From: Chitinophagaceae bacterium UBA1953
Lineage (GTDB): Bacteria; Bacteroidota; Bacteroidia; Chitinophagales; Chitinophagaceae
Assembly: GCA_002336115.1 (NCBI GenBank)
Contig: DDEN01000056.1
Coordinates: 1 to 53,574 of the forward strand
Length of the DNA: 53,574 nucleotides
Direction of reading: 5' to 3'
Part shown: positions 40,903 to 49,890 of the stretch, piece after piece
How the letters are laid out: each line of letters starts with the position of its first letter
How positions within the stretch are numbered: the first letter of the stretch is position 1
Notes under the pieces: generated by a model
Told to the model about the DNA's origin: nothing
The model's input: the letters and a program-made list of their open reading frames with translations, nothing else
Databases searched by the model: none
Made by a program: the position numbers and the translations under genes

Positions 40903-41628
40903 CTAATTATCTCTTGTAATTAAAAACTTATTTTTCTCTTTAAGTTTTCCATCTTCCATCAGTTCAAAATAATACCAGCCCGATTTTAAGAAGTTTACTT
41001 TGTCCAATGTGAGATACACTTCTTTTACCTGTGGAACTTTGAACAGCACATTGCCGCTTTCGTTTTTAAAAACAATAGAATATTTTTTCGTCAAAGCATC
41101 GGGGAGACTGATGACTGCATTCCCATCATCACCCGTAAAAACATAAACAGAAGGTACCCAGACCGGTTTTGGCGGAGGTTGCGGTTTTTCTTCTTTTATA
41201 ACAACGGGATTTTCTTTTATTTGGTTTTTTGCATTGTCAACATTCCCTTGTTTGTCTTTGGCAACAATTGTAATTACCGGGGGCTTCGTTGTATCAATAA
41301 ACAGTTTTTTTGAAGGAGTGAAGATGTAATTTGTTCCTTCAAACAAAATAAAGATGCGGTAATAACTACTGTCGTTTTTGGCAGTTTTGTCAACGTAGCT
41401 GTACGATTTTGAATTTGGATTTGGAACCGAATGAATTGTGCTGAAATTCTTTAAACTGTCTTTTGAACGTTGAATATTTAGCTGTGTTACGTTTTTAAAC
41501 CCGTTTGCCCAACTGATGGTTATTTCGCCATTCTTTTTAATTGCTTTAAACTTTGGTAAAGTATCTGTTTGTGCCGATACAGCATAACTAAAAAAAAGCC
41601 CTGCTAAAATAAAAAACAGTTTTCGCAT
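40903..41628 (-). CDS. Exported protein with FN3-like domain, unknown function
   Basis: The 241-residue protein has a clear signal peptide (MRKLFFILAGLFFSYAVSAQ, cleavage near residue 20). A beta-sandwich-like segment follows (GEITISWANGFKNVTQLNIQRS, then YSYVDKTAKNDSSYYRIFIL), resembling fibronectin type III. A Pro-rich linker (EEKPQPPPKPVWVPSVYV) leads to a C-terminal beta-rich domain ending in GWYYFELMEDGKLKEKNKF. No T9SS sorting domain is obvious. It is likely periplasmic or surface-located; the function is unknown. Confidence 0.7.
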   Translation of the reverse strand: MRKLFFILAGLFFSYAVSAQTDTLPKFKAIKKNGEITISWANGFKNVTQLNIQRSKDSLKNFSTIHSVPNPNSKSYSYVDKTAKNDSSYYRIFILFEGTNYIFTPSKKLFIDTTKPPVITIVAKDKQGNVDNAKNQIKENPVVIKEEKPQPPPKPVWVPSVYVFTGDDGNAVISLPDALTKKYSIVFKNESGNVLFKVPQVKEVYLTLDKVNFLKSGWYYFELMEDGKLKEKNKFLITRDN

Positions 41629-41654
41629 CAGTAGTTGAATTCGTTTTCAGTGCG

Positions 41655-41662
41655 CAAAGATA
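41655..41662 (-). promoter_or_regulatory. -7 box (TATCTTTG) for the FN3-like gene
   Basis: It is an exact TAnnTTTG match on the minus strand, 26 bases before ATG 41628. Confidence 0.45.
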
Positions 41663-41669
41663 ATGCCCA

Positions 41670-42575
41670 TCAGAATATTAATATTCCCGGAGGTAAACTG
41701 TTATTTCCCTGCAAACCACCCGAGTGAACTACAAGAATTTTGCTTCCCGATGGGAAAAATCCTTGTTCTGAAAGGTCTGTAACAGCCATCATTAATTTAC
41801 CTGTGTATATAATATCGGTTGGAATAGATGTTTTCGTATAAAATGAATTCATAAAGTTTATCTGCCTGCTGCTGAATTTTGCGTAGCCGTTGCCTGCATA
41901 ATCAAATAAAACTTTCTTTGCTGCTGCCGACAGAATGGTTGCATGGTTTTTTATAAATAGTTCTTTTTCATCTTCCTTAATTTTTAAGACAGGAATACCA
42001 ATCACAGTCTGATGCTTTTTTGCAGAAGCTGCAATTCCTTTGAAAGTGGTGCCTGTTCCCATACAGCAGAAAATATGAGTAAAACTGTCTGCATCAGCAA
42101 CCATATTCAATATTTCGCTGCAACCCTGTAATCCTTCAGCATTATCACCACCTTCGGGAACAAACAACATATCAGGGTGATTTTGTCTTATCTCTTCTAC
42201 AACAGTACTGTTACGGTTGTAGCTTTTTCTTTCAACAGCAATTAGCTGCATACCGTGTTGTTTACAAAAAGATAATGTTGCATTCAGCGGGTGTGTAATT
42301 TCTCCACGAACAAGACCAATGCTGCCGAATCCTTTTTCAAAACAGGCAAATGCAGTTGCAGCAAGATGATTAGAATAAGTGCCGCCCATTGTTATAATGC
42401 CTTTCTTCCCTTCTTCAATAAGCCTTTGAAGGTTATATCTGAGTTTAAAATATTTGTTGCCTGAAATAAACGGATGTATAAGATCAAATCTTGCAACCGT
42501 AAACCGGAACAGCGATTGATCGCTCCTCATCCAGTCAATATTTTTACATTGAATATTTTGGAGAAACGGTTGCAT
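41670..42575 (-). CDS. PLP-dependent ACC deaminase / D-cysteine desulfhydrase family protein
   Basis: The 301-residue fold-type II PLP enzyme has the lysine motif SGNKYFKLRYNL, then TMGGTYSNHLAATAFAC and a phosphate-binding CCMGTGTTFKG. Relatives deaminate 1-aminocyclopropane-1-carboxylate or degrade D-cysteine. The length is a little below average (relatives about 300-330). The sequence does not settle the substrate; D-cysteine or a related D-amino acid is likelier than ACC in this group. A TATTTTTG box at 42614-42621 on the minus strand could be its promoter. Confidence 0.82.
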   Translation of the reverse strand: MQPFLQNIQCKNIDWMRSDQSLFRFTVARFDLIHPFISGNKYFKLRYNLQRLIEEGKKGIITMGGTYSNHLAATAFACFEKGFGSIGLVRGEITHPLNATLSFCKQHGMQLIAVERKSYNRNSTVVEEIRQNHPDMLFVPEGGDNAEGLQGCSEILNMVADADSFTHIFCCMGTGTTFKGIAASAKKHQTVIGIPVLKIKEDEKELFIKNHATILSAAAKKVLFDYAGNGYAKFSSRQINFMNSFYTKTSIPTDIIYTGKLMMAVTDLSEQGFFPSGSKILVVHSGGLQGNNSLPPGILIF

Positions 42576-42699
42576 GTTTTTTTAAAATGATTGTTTATTA
42601 TCTTAGCACCGTTCAAAAATAACGATTACAAAAGATGCCTGTCGTACAATTTTTTTATGTTTTTGAATAATCGATACGGCAGATTAAACATTTACACAC

Positions 42700-43599
42700 A
42701 TGAAACCTACATTATTGATATTAGCTGCCGGAATGGCCAGCCGTTATGGAAGTATGAAACAGATTGAAGGCTTTGGCCCCGCAGGAGAAACCATTATGGA
42801 TTATTCTATTTATGATGCAATACGTGCAGGTTTTGGCAAAGTTGTTTTTATTATACGTAAGGACTTTGCAGAACAGTTTCAGTCAATCTTTGAACCAAAA
42901 CTCAAAGGAAAAATTGAAACAGGTTATGTATTCCAGGAGTTAAGCTTTTTTACTGAAGGTTTTGATATCCCAGCAACAAGAGTAAAGCCCTGGGGAACAG
43001 GGCATGCTATTTTATGTGCAAAAGATGCAATAAAGGAACCTTTTGCTGTAATTAATGCAGATGATTTTTATGGTAGAGAAGCGTTTGAAAAAGCAGCAGC
43101 ATTTTTAAATAGCGAATGTAATCCGCAAACACATGCAATTATCGGTTACGATCTTTCAAAAACGCTCAGCAAAAACGGAACTGTAAGCCGTGGGGTTTGT
43201 CAGGTTGATGCGGAGCATAATCTTACAAGTATTAATGAGCGTACAAAGATTTATGAAGAAGGTGGCCGTATAGTTTATGAAGATGCTGATGGCAAACATG
43301 AAGTTCCATATCATTCAAGTGTGAGTATGAATTTCTGGTGCTTCGATCATTCATTGTTTACAATAACTGAAAAATTATTTGAAACATTTTTGAAAGATCA
43401 TGGCAATGAAGAAAAATCAGAATTTTTTATACCACTTGTTGCCGATTCATTTATTAAAAATAAACTGGGTGTTGTGAAAGTAATACCAACATCATCACAA
43501 TGGTTTGGTGTAACGTATAAAGAAGATGCGCCTGGTGTTCAGCAAAGTGTAAATGACCTGGTTACTTCGGGCGAATATCCTCCTTCTTTGTGGAGTTAA
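42700..43599 (+). CDS. Sugar-phosphate nucleotidyltransferase family protein
   Basis: The 299-residue protein has the nucleotidyltransferase signature LILAAGMASRYGSMKQ at the N-terminus and the metal-binding AVINADDFYG motif, with WGTGHAILCAKDAI between them. This fold makes NDP-sugars from NTP and sugar phosphates. The variant GMASRYG differs from RmlA or GalU, and no neighbouring sugar gene helps, so the substrate is unknown. Its stop overlaps, convergently, the stop of the subtilase gene (both use TTAA at 43596-43599). Confidence 0.82.
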   Translation: MKPTLLILAAGMASRYGSMKQIEGFGPAGETIMDYSIYDAIRAGFGKVVFIIRKDFAEQFQSIFEPKLKGKIETGYVFQELSFFTEGFDIPATRVKPWGTGHAILCAKDAIKEPFAVINADDFYGREAFEKAAAFLNSECNPQTHAIIGYDLSKTLSKNGTVSRGVCQVDAEHNLTSINERTKIYEEGGRIVYEDADGKHEVPYHSSVSMNFWCFDHSLFTITEKLFETFLKDHGNEEKSEFFIPLVADSFIKNKLGVVKVIPTSSQWFGVTYKEDAPGVQQSVNDLVTSGEYPPSLWS

Positions 43600-46229
43600 T
43601 TCACAATGAGTTTTCCACTCTGAACTTTTTTATTTCCTTTCAGTAAACGGTAGTAGTAAATTCCTTTGCTGAGTTGATGTATGGAAACCTGTTGAGGATA
43701 ATCAACGATGTTTTTCTGCATCACAACTCTTCCATAATTATCTATAAGTTCAAGGATAAGCTGGCTGTTGGGATTTGGTAATACAGTTAATATGCCGTTG
43801 CGTTGTACCGGGTTAGGATAAAGCACTGCTTCAGCAGCACCGGTATAATAAATAATTGCTTCGTTTGAATAAATGATTTGTCCATTCAGCAATTCAATTG
43901 CAGCACGGTAAATATTGCTCCCTTCACAAATGGTTTTATCAAGCGATTGATATGCAGTTCCGCTGTTTGGGTTTTGTTTATCCAATGAAACAAATCCGCC
44001 TGCAGCAAATTTTTCAAAACTGATTGTTTTGATATTGTAGGTTGTTCCAAGCGCCAGTTTTAAAACTCCCTGATTGCTGAAATCTAAATCGGCTAATAAA
44101 CTTTTGACATAACAATCTGTTCCTTGTGTTGCATAGTTAAATGTGTATGTGTTTACAGCTTTTGCCTGATTGATGAGCGGGGTTATGGAAAAATAGTTTG
44201 ATGTTGTTGATTGTTTATTGAAAACAACAAATGTATCAACAGTGGTTTTCAGTAATTCCATATATTGATTTCCGAGCTGATAAATTTGATATGCAGTTGC
44301 TTCTTTTACTTTTGGCCATACAAGCAAAAACGAATCGGTACAATTAAAACCAACTGCAGGAATAATCCTGTTTGAAATGGTGAAAGTATCTGTAACAAAT
44401 GTTTGATTACTCACTGTCATTCTTAATAAGGCTTTGCTGTAAATACCGGGAGCAGTGAATTTGAAATATCCTTTTGTTAAGTCAGCATTGTTTGAAACAG
44501 TTTGCCAGTTGTTTCCATTATCGGTACTGAGTTCAAGTACTCCGTTGCTGGATGTGAAGCCCGATTCAAATCGGATAACATTTGTTTGAGCCGGATCCAA
44601 ATGATCGGCTGCTGTTGGAAACAGCCATGTGAATGTGTCAGACGAATCAAGCTGGTAAGCAATGGAAAAATTTTGTACACCTGAAGGAATGCTGAAGCCT
44701 TTCACTGTTATTTCATAATTACCGGCAGGTGGATTATCAACAGAAACCTGTTCAACTACATTTAAGCTGTCCCTTGTTCTAACAGGTAATTGTTGCAATG
44801 ATGAAATGGATGCCGCCGGATTTAAAACCCATGGGAGCCATGTTGTATTTGTTGAAAGATGTTTTACTTCAAGATCGAGATCGTTTACAAGGGCTTTGTT
44901 TGTATTTGGTGTTGCAGCAGGATCGGTCCACACCAATGTGAGTTTTAATTGTTTGATTCCATTTGGCAGGTTAACAGAAAATGTTTGTTGTGTTTGATCT
45001 GTAACAGAGCCTTGCAAATATCTACCCGCTAAAATTGTTTTCACTGCTTTGTATGCGTTCAAGCTTCCATATCCCGATTTGAAATCAATTCCAGCAGTTT
45101 CCACATCATCTGCACTGTTCAGTAAAATTGCTTTGATTAATGATGCCGGGGCATACGAACCGTTAATGTCTTTATAGGTTTGATGGAGTACTGTAGCAAC
45201 ACCCGATACAAGTGCAGTTGCGCCCGAGCTTCCATCTTCGCCAAACGCAACTAATTCAGGCTTTACTCTTCCATCGAAAGCAGGGCCTTTTGAACTTGGG
45301 GTTAGAACAATTCCAAACGAATCAACATGGCCAACTGTAATAATATTTTTCGCCTGTTTAAAATTACCTGTAAGATTAGCATAGCCCGCAATGCCGGTAT
45401 AAATGCCTGTTGTAGATGTACTGCTGCCGGAATTGCCGGCTGAAAAAACATGTTGTAATGAAGTGTTGTTTATGACTGATGCGTCATAAGCAGCAGCTTC
45501 AGCACCATAATAATTTTCAACAATAGTTCCGTACGAATGATTCTGAACAAAAAGGGGCAATTGGTAGTAACTGTTGGGCTCGGGTAATAAATTGTCGAAT
45601 GTAGCAGAGCTGATTTTGCTTTTCCACGCTGCACCTTTTGTTTTATACCATACATTTCCGCCGCCAGCTATCATTGTCGCCATAATTGAAGCGTGTGAAG
45701 AAAATGTTGATGATGCGTAGTTTGAAGAAAGAATCCTGTTTTTTAAATCAATATCTGTTGTATCAAATAATTGTTCTTTAACTGAAACGCTGATGTTGTT
45801 GCCATTCTGATTAGGAAAGTAATGCTGAATTGCCGAAATTTTATTCATTGCATAATCAACAAATCCAAACAACAATTCTTCTTTTGCTTTTTTTCTTGTA
45901 TCAATAAATAATACATTGTTGTTCTGCAGTAACTGTTCTGCATCTTTCCAGGTACTTTCAATTACAATTGTGCCTGTTGGTTCATAAACTGAAACAATCC
46001 GGATAGTGTTGTTTTTTTTAAGAAGATTTTTCAGACTGTCTAAATTGTTTGAAAAAAGCGTAAACTGTTTTTTGCCTGAAGGGACAGGAAATTTTAATTG
46101 TGCTGATAAAGAAGGTGAAATTTTGGATTCTGCTTTTCTGTTAGTTAATTGTGCAACACTTGCACCAGCGTAAATTAACCATAGTAAGATGAAGCCGGAT
46201 ATTTTAATATATGAAGAATTCAGATTCAT
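43596..46229 (-). CDS. Subtilase-family (S8) peptidase with T9SS C-terminal sorting domain
   Basis: The ATG at 46229 gives a signal peptide (MNLNSSYIKISGFILLWLIY to SVAQ) and 877 residues; an in-frame ATG at 46340 would bury it. The subtilisin domain shows the His region SSHASIMATMIAG, the oxyanion Asn in FSAGNSGSS and the Ser motif GSSGATALVSG near residue 335. At the Asp position the expected DTG reads KEQLFDTTD, so the acid may be Glu or a shifted Asp. Beta-sandwich domains follow. The last 80 residues (LYPNPVQRNG...GIYYYRLLKGNKKVQSGKLIV) are a type A T9SS signal, so it is secreted and surface-attached or released. Confidence 0.88.
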   Translation of the reverse strand: MNLNSSYIKISGFILLWLIYAGASVAQLTNRKAESKISPSLSAQLKFPVPSGKKQFTLFSNNLDSLKNLLKKNNTIRIVSVYEPTGTIVIESTWKDAEQLLQNNNVLFIDTRKKAKEELLFGFVDYAMNKISAIQHYFPNQNGNNISVSVKEQLFDTTDIDLKNRILSSNYASSTFSSHASIMATMIAGGGNVWYKTKGAAWKSKISSATFDNLLPEPNSYYQLPLFVQNHSYGTIVENYYGAEAAAYDASVINNTSLQHVFSAGNSGSSTSTTGIYTGIAGYANLTGNFKQAKNIITVGHVDSFGIVLTPSSKGPAFDGRVKPELVAFGEDGSSGATALVSGVATVLHQTYKDINGSYAPASLIKAILLNSADDVETAGIDFKSGYGSLNAYKAVKTILAGRYLQGSVTDQTQQTFSVNLPNGIKQLKLTLVWTDPAATPNTNKALVNDLDLEVKHLSTNTTWLPWVLNPAASISSLQQLPVRTRDSLNVVEQVSVDNPPAGNYEITVKGFSIPSGVQNFSIAYQLDSSDTFTWLFPTAADHLDPAQTNVIRFESGFTSSNGVLELSTDNGNNWQTVSNNADLTKGYFKFTAPGIYSKALLRMTVSNQTFVTDTFTISNRIIPAVGFNCTDSFLLVWPKVKEATAYQIYQLGNQYMELLKTTVDTFVVFNKQSTTSNYFSITPLINQAKAVNTYTFNYATQGTDCYVKSLLADLDFSNQGVLKLALGTTYNIKTISFEKFAAGGFVSLDKQNPNSGTAYQSLDKTICEGSNIYRAAIELLNGQIIYSNEAIIYYTGAAEAVLYPNPVQRNGILTVLPNPNSQLILELIDNYGRVVMQKNIVDYPQQVSIHQLSKGIYYYRLLKGNKKVQSGKLIVN

Positions 46230-46397
46230 TTGAATTTGGTGAAAATAACAGAATCTTTTTAATATACGGATCATCGTACAATTTCGTGGTATTTTTTCTT
46301 TTTGCAATTCAATCTCATGGTATGAGAATATTTTTTCCACGAAAAGAGTTATAATTTAAGAAAATTTCATAATTTGAAACCAACTAAATCAATTAAA

Positions 46398-47192
46398 ATG
46401 AGAAAATTGTTCCCTATTTTTGGAGCTGCTCTCTTTGCAGCTTTGTTTATTATTGCATGTAAAAAATCTGTAAAAGAAGCTGGTACTGCCGAAGTATCCA
46501 AAGATGTACTTACTCAGATAAGTGCTCTTGGTTTTGCTACTGATAATGTGGCAGCGACTGATGGCGGTTACATTGTTGAAGGAGATATTTTTCTTTCTCC
46601 ATCGGACTTAAAAACAAGTCAGGTAACAGGTAAGCTGCTTGTTGCTAATGTAGAGCAATACAGAACAACACAATTAGTGACTGGTCTTCCACGTACTATT
46701 ACAGTAAGTGTAAGCAGTTCATTTAACAGCACATTTGTCTCAGCAGTAGATGCTGCTTTAGAACGCTACAATGCCGAAAATTTGCAACTTACTTTCGTGC
46801 GTGTTGCAAGTGGTGGTACTATTCAGATTAAAATGGTTAATACAAACCAATATATAGCATCATCAGGCTTCCCTACAAGTGCAGGAAATCCTTATGGAAC
46901 TATCAGCTATGCAAAAAGATATGCTTCAGGTTACAGCCTTGGTTTTCTTACAACGGTTATTGCTCATGAAATGGGGCATTGTATTGGTTTCCGTCATACA
47001 GACTATATGGATCGTTCTTACAGTTGTGGCGGCTCTGCATACAATGAAGGAGCAAGCACAGTTGGCGCAATAAACATTCCGGGTACACCAACTGCAATTG
47101 ATCCAAATTCATGGATGCTTGCATGTTTGAGTGCTACAACTGATCGTCCTTTCAATGCAAACGATAAAATAGCTTTGAATGCCTTGTATTAA
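46398..47192 (+). CDS. M57-like (HEIGH) zinc metallopeptidase, lipoprotein
   Basis: The 264-residue protein begins with a lipoprotein signal: LFIIAC with Cys21 as lipid anchor, starting at ATG 46398 (an upstream TTG at 46374 is rejected). Near residue 190 is the zinc-site HEMGHCIGFRHTDYM, fitting HExxHxxGxxH of metzincins and the dual-action HEIGH peptidases. A putative substrate-cleft region with repeated Thr/Ser follows. It is divergent from the T9SS subtilase (168 bases apart) and ends in a bidirectional terminator. Substrate unknown; probably outer-membrane-anchored. Confidence 0.85.
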   Translation: MRKLFPIFGAALFAALFIIACKKSVKEAGTAEVSKDVLTQISALGFATDNVAATDGGYIVEGDIFLSPSDLKTSQVTGKLLVANVEQYRTTQLVTGLPRTITVSVSSSFNSTFVSAVDAALERYNAENLQLTFVRVASGGTIQIKMVNTNQYIASSGFPTSAGNPYGTISYAKRYASGYSLGFLTTVIAHEMGHCIGFRHTDYMDRSYSCGGSAYNEGASTVGAINIPGTPTAIDPNSWMLACLSATTDRPFNANDKIALNALY

Positions 47193-47215
47193 TAAATTCT
47201 GATGAGAAAAATGAA

Positions 47216-47248
47216 AAGCCCCGGCAGTTGTACCGGGGCTTATTTTTT
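47216..47248. terminator. Bidirectional terminator between metallopeptidase and pgi
   Basis: A perfect 9-bp stem AAGCCCCGG / CCGGGGCTT (47216-47224 with 47233-47241) has an eight-base loop and six Ts after it. A-rich sequence before it serves the minus strand. Confidence 0.88.
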
Positions 47249-48875
47249 ACTGGCGGAATTTCTTAAACTGATTAATCAGTGAATTCGTTGAAGCATCGTG
47301 TGTTAACACCTCATTATTATTAATCAGCTCTGGTAAAATTTTATTTGCTAATTGCTTTCCTAATTCAACTCCCCACTGATCGAAGCTGTAAATATTCCAG
47401 ATAACACCTTGTACAAAAATTTTGTGTTCATAAAGTGCAATCAGCTCACCCAAACTAAACGGAGTTATTTTCTTAACAAGAATAGAGTTTGTGGGTCGGT
47501 TTCCTTCAAACACTTTGTAGGGCACCAGTTCTTCTTTTACTCCTTCAGCAATTACTTCTTCTTTTGTTTTGCCGTTCATGAGTGCTTCTGTTTGTGCAAA
47601 GAAATTACTCATGAGTTTGTTGTGATGATCGCTGAGTGGATTATGACTGATAGCCGGTGCAATAAAATCGGCAGGAATTAAATGTGTGCCTTGGTGAATT
47701 AGCTGGTAAAACGAGTGCTGACCATTTGTACCCGGTTCGCCCCAAATGATTGGCCCTGTACTGTACGTAACAATCTTTCCGTTCCTGTCAACATATTTGC
47801 CATTGCTTTCCATATTTCCCTGCTGAAAGTAGGCTGCAAACCGGTGCATGTACTGGTCGTAAGGAAGAATAGCTTCGCTCTTAGCATCAAAGAAGTTTAC
47901 ATACCATGTACCGATCAGTGCCATGATGATCGGAATGTTTTTATCAAATGCTGCTGTTTTAAAATGTTCATCAGTTGCAAAAGCACCTTTCAGCAATTCT
48001 TCAAAATTGTTGTAGCCAATGGTTAATGCAATCGATAATCCAATTGCACTCCACAACGAATAACGGCCGCCAACCCAATCCCAGAACTCAAACATATTGG
48101 CTTTATCAATTCCAAACTTCACCACTTCTTTTTCGTTGGTTGAAAGTGCCGCAAAATGTTTGGCAACATGAGCTTCGCCTTTTGCATGTTGTAAAAACCA
48201 GTCTCTTGCACTATGTGCATTGGTCATAGTTTCCTGCGTGGTAAATGTTTTTGATGCAACGAGAAACAGTGTTTCATCAGCCGTTACTTTTTTCAACGTT
48301 TCGGCAATATGCGTTCCATCAACATTACTTACAAAATACGTTTCAATGCCTTCAACCCAATAAGGTTTTAATGCTTCAGTAACCATTACCGGTCCAAGAT
48401 CACTGCCGCCAATACCAATGTTTACGATGTATTTTATTTTTTTACCAGTATAGCCTTTCCACTCGCCATTGTGTATGCGTGTACAAAAGTCTTTCATTTG
48501 TGCATTTACCTTTTTTACATCGGGCATAACATCTTTGCCATTCACTAAAACAGGTTTGCCTGAAAAGTTGCGGAGTGCAGTATGAAGTACGGCTCTCTTT
48601 TCTGTATGATTGATTTCATCTCCGCCGAACATTTTTTCAATTCCTTCCTTCACTTTGCATTCTTCAGCAAGTTGAAGAAGAAGCTGCATTGTTTTTTCAG
48701 TGATGATGTTCTTTGAATAATCAAACAAAATGTCGTTAAAGAAAATACTGAATTGCTGAAAGCGGTTTGCATTGGCTTTAAACAATTCTTTCATTTGAAC
48801 TTTTTTCATTTCTTCAGCATGTGCTGAAAGTTGTTGCCAGGTTTTTGTTGCTGCCGGATCGATTGCTGATAACAT
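47247..48875 (-). CDS. pgi: Glucose-6-phosphate isomerase
   Basis: Pgi interconverts glucose-6-phosphate and fructose-6-phosphate. The 542-residue protein shows NIGIGGSDLGP, VASKTFTTQETMTNA, the GGRYSLWSAIGLS signature, catalytic Glu in NMESNGK, His in GEPGTNGQHSFYQL and Lys in NIYSFDQWGVELGKQL. All are conserved and the length is normal. It lies 13 bases after ribF on the same strand and is probably co-transcribed. Confidence 0.96.
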   Translation of the reverse strand: MLSAIDPAATKTWQQLSAHAEEMKKVQMKELFKANANRFQQFSIFFNDILFDYSKNIITEKTMQLLLQLAEECKVKEGIEKMFGGDEINHTEKRAVLHTALRNFSGKPVLVNGKDVMPDVKKVNAQMKDFCTRIHNGEWKGYTGKKIKYIVNIGIGGSDLGPVMVTEALKPYWVEGIETYFVSNVDGTHIAETLKKVTADETLFLVASKTFTTQETMTNAHSARDWFLQHAKGEAHVAKHFAALSTNEKEVVKFGIDKANMFEFWDWVGGRYSLWSAIGLSIALTIGYNNFEELLKGAFATDEHFKTAAFDKNIPIIMALIGTWYVNFFDAKSEAILPYDQYMHRFAAYFQQGNMESNGKYVDRNGKIVTYSTGPIIWGEPGTNGQHSFYQLIHQGTHLIPADFIAPAISHNPLSDHHNKLMSNFFAQTEALMNGKTKEEVIAEGVKEELVPYKVFEGNRPTNSILVKKITPFSLGELIALYEHKIFVQGVIWNIYSFDQWGVELGKQLANKILPELINNNEVLTHDASTNSLINQFKKFRQ

Positions 48876-48888
48876 GATCTGTATAAAT

Positions 48889-49821
48889 TTATTTGTTCAG
48901 TAAAGCAATGCTTTGATCTCTGTCAATATGCAGTTGCTCAATTAATTTTTCAAGTCCGTCGAATTTTATTTCATTCCTCAAATGATATTTTACATATACT
49001 TTGAGGTGACGGTTATAAATATCTTCATCAAAATCAAACAGATTTACTTCTATACTTCTGTTTAATCCTCCAACTGTTGGCTTGGTGCCAATGTTCATCA
49101 TGCCCTGTAGTATTCTACTTTCTCCTTCAATCTGCGCTTCAACAGCATATACGCCATTTGCAGGAACTAATTTATCCGGATCCTGAATTTGCAGGTTAGC
49201 TGTTGGATAGCCAAGTTTTCTGCCTAATTTATTTCCTTCAATCACGTATCCTTTAAAGAAATAGGAATAGCCAAGCAGTTGATTTGCTTTTTCAATTTCA
49301 CCAAGTGCAAGTGCATTGCGTATTTTGGTTGAGCTTACTGCAATTTCGTTTAACACCTGTTGCGGAATTTCTTTCACCTGGTAATGAAATCTTTCGCCCA
49401 TTTTTTCAAGCAAATGATAATCGCCGTCCCTGTTTTTTCCGAACTTATGGTCGTAGCCAATAATGATGAGTGCCGGATGAAAACGGTCAACCAGGAAATC
49501 TTTGATATAGTTTTCAGGTGACTGCTGAGCAAATTCAACGTTGAACTGTACAACAACAAGATCATCCAGTCCCTGTTTTTTTAATAATTCAATCCGTTCA
49601 TCGAGTGTAGTAAGTTGCGGGATGTACTCCTGTGGACGAAGAATTTTTCTTGGATGAGGATAAAAACTGATTAACACCGATTCGCCACCGGTTTGTACTG
49701 CTTCCTGTAACAATTGCCGTATAATATGCTGATGACCGAGATGAACTCCATCAAAAGTTCCGATGGTAATAACAGCCTTCGTAAAAACAGGCAATTGCTG
49801 TAAACTTCTGTAAACCTTCAT
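48889..49821 (-). CDS. ribF: Bifunctional riboflavin kinase / FAD synthetase
   Basis: RibF makes FMN and FAD from riboflavin. The 310-residue protein has an N-terminal nucleotidylyl-transferase domain (ITIGTFDGVHLGHQHII, then SFYPHPRKIL) and a C-terminal kinase domain (GYPTANLQ and GMMNIGTKPTVGG), the usual bacterial fusion. It has a -7 box 12 bases before its start and heads an operon with pgi. Confidence 0.95.
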   Translation of the reverse strand: MKVYRSLQQLPVFTKAVITIGTFDGVHLGHQHIIRQLLQEAVQTGGESVLISFYPHPRKILRPQEYIPQLTTLDERIELLKKQGLDDLVVVQFNVEFAQQSPENYIKDFLVDRFHPALIIIGYDHKFGKNRDGDYHLLEKMGERFHYQVKEIPQQVLNEIAVSSTKIRNALALGEIEKANQLLGYSYFFKGYVIEGNKLGRKLGYPTANLQIQDPDKLVPANGVYAVEAQIEGESRILQGMMNIGTKPTVGGLNRSIEVNLFDFDEDIYNRHLKVYVKYHLRNEIKFDGLEKLIEQLHIDRDQSIALLNK

Positions 49822-49832
49822 AAATGGAAGTG

Positions 49833-49840
49833 CAAAAGTA
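49833..49840 (-). promoter_or_regulatory. -7 box (TACTTTTG) for ribF-pgi
   Basis: It is an exact TAnnTTTG match on the minus strand, 11 bases before ATG 49821. Confidence 0.5.
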
Positions 49841-49863
49841 ACACATTTGACGTGTGGAAGTGT

Positions 49864-49871
49864 TAGTTTTG
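49864..49871 (+). promoter_or_regulatory. -7 box (TAGTTTTG) for purM
   Basis: It is an exact TAnnTTTG match 19 bases before ATG 49891; with the box at 49833-49840 it forms a divergent promoter pair. A TTTG at 49846-49849 lies upstream, at shorter than usual spacing for a -33. Confidence 0.5.
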
Positions 49872-49890
49872 CGGCTTCAAACCAATCAGC

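Noticed and set aside
46230..46340. Longer N-terminus of the subtilase from 46340
   Set aside because: It would place the signal peptide about 40 residues inside the protein, which does not fit an exported T9SS protein.
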